In this document: positions 5,785 to 6,360 of the stretch, piece after piece
Layout of the letters: every line of letters starts with the position of its first letter
Numbering within the stretch: position 1 is the first letter of the stretch
NCBI GenBank assembly: GCA_947463105.1
Contig: CANHSD010000156.1
Coordinates: forward strand, 1-6,360
Reading direction: 5' to 3'
DNA from: Chitinophagaceae bacterium
Lineage (GTDB): Bacteria; Bacteroidota; Bacteroidia; Chitinophagales; Chitinophagaceae
Length of the DNA: 6,360 bases
Notes under the pieces: generated by a model
Told to the model about the DNA's origin: nothing
Database searches by the model: none
The model's input: only the letters and a program-made list of their open reading frames with translations
Translations under genes and position numbers: made by a program

Positions 5785-6360
5785 ATGACCAAAGATTCCA
5801 AAAAGAGTTTCAATAAGATATTGATTGCAAACAGGGGAGAAATAGCCCTTCGTGTGATAAGAACCTGTAGGGAAATGGGCATCAAGACTGTTGCTGTATA
5901 TTCTACCGCAGACAAGGATAGCCTTCATGTTAAGTTTGCTGATGAGGCCGTATGCATCGGCAGGCCATCCAGCGCAGATTCCTACCTGAACATTCCACAC
6001 CTCATGGCGGCCATGGAGATTACCAATGCCGATGCTGTGCATCCAGGGTACGGCTTTTTGGCTGAAAATGCAAAGTTTGCTGAAATCTGTGGTGAGCATG
6101 GTGTCAAATTCATCGGACCGACGCCAGACCAGATCAGGTCAATGGGGGACAAAATCACTGCAAAAGAAACCATGATCAAGGCAGGTGTACCTGTTGTTCC
6201 CGGAAGTGGGGGATTGTTGGGAAGTGTAGAAGAAGCAAAGGTGATTGCAAAGGAAATAACCTATCCTGTAATCCTGAAGGCTACTGCCGGTGGTGGTGGA
6301 AAGGGGATGAGGGTTGTTTGGCAAGAAAGCGAAATTGAAAAAGCCTATAACACGGCAAAA
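5785..6360 (+). CDS. accC: Biotin carboxylase subunit of acetyl-CoA carboxylase (5' part)
   Basis: AccC uses ATP and bicarbonate to carboxylate the biotin on AccB. The window holds the first 192 codons, open to the right edge, out of the usual 445-450 or so. The N-terminal biotin carboxylase domain starts at NKILIANRGEIALRV (10-24). HPGYGFLAEN (86-95) is the conserved turn of this domain. GPTPDQIRSMGDK (111-123) leads into the ATP-grasp region, PVVPGSGG is at 136-143, and the Gly-rich ATP-binding loop is at 165-175 (KATAGGGGKGM). No internal stop or frameshift is seen. The ATG at 5785 gives about nine extra polar residues before the domain, which is acceptable for the family; no closer in-frame ATG exists. 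AccC homologues also occur as domains of propionyl-CoA or pyruvate carboxylases, but the accB neighbour makes the fatty acid role most likely. Confidence 0.95.
   Translation, partial: MTKDSKKSFNKILIANRGEIALRVIRTCREMGIKTVAVYSTADKDSLHVKFADEAVCIGRPSSADSYLNIPHLMAAMEITNADAVHPGYGFLAENAKFAEICGEHGVKFIGPTPDQIRSMGDKITAKETMIKAGVPVVPGSGGLLGSVEEAKVIAKEITYPVILKATAGGGGKGMRVVWQESEIEKAYNTAK

Noticed and set aside
5764..6324. Minus-strand open frames opposite accC.
   Set aside because: They are short overlapping frames antisense to a clear biotin carboxylase gene, without motifs.

Overview
The window looks like chromosomal DNA from a Bacteroidota member, most likely Chitinophagaceae or a close relative. The lineage is inferred from protein character, A-rich leaders without clear Shine-Dalgarno sequences, and TAnnTTTG-type -7 promoter boxes. 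It is a housekeeping and transport region. I see no mobile element, CRISPR array, RNA gene or phage gene, and no gene-free stretch longer than about 150 bases.

Left part (1-3433): The first 74 bases hold the start of a leftward gene whose N-terminus resembles an APC-family amino acid permease. After a 148-base divergent gap comes a rightward run of three membrane-protein genes: a GltP-like glutamate/dicarboxylate symporter, a DedA-family protein and an MFS transporter. They are separated by only 15 and 28 bases and probably form one operon. I found no convincing promoter in the gap.

Middle (3434-4554): The MFS gene converges on malate dehydrogenase (mdh, leftward). The 102 bases between them hold a strong hairpin terminator and a small CTTCAAC repeat cluster. 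mdh and elongation factor P (efp) are divergent. Their short shared promoter region carries two identical TACCTTTG boxes facing outward, as the arms of a perfect 9-bp inverted repeat.

Right part (4555-6360): efp ends at a textbook terminator. It is followed by accB (biotin carboxyl carrier protein) with its own likely promoter, then accC (biotin carboxylase), which is cut by the window end at about 40% of its length. AccB and AccC together carry out the first half-reaction of acetyl-CoA carboxylase for fatty acid synthesis. An efp-accB-accC neighbourhood is known from other bacteria.

The most interesting point is EF-P. The tip of its domain I loop has Arg32 in an Ala-rich context instead of the Lys of a PGKG loop. 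This is the position that is rhamnosylated in Pseudomonas-type EF-P, yet no modification enzyme is encoded beside it.
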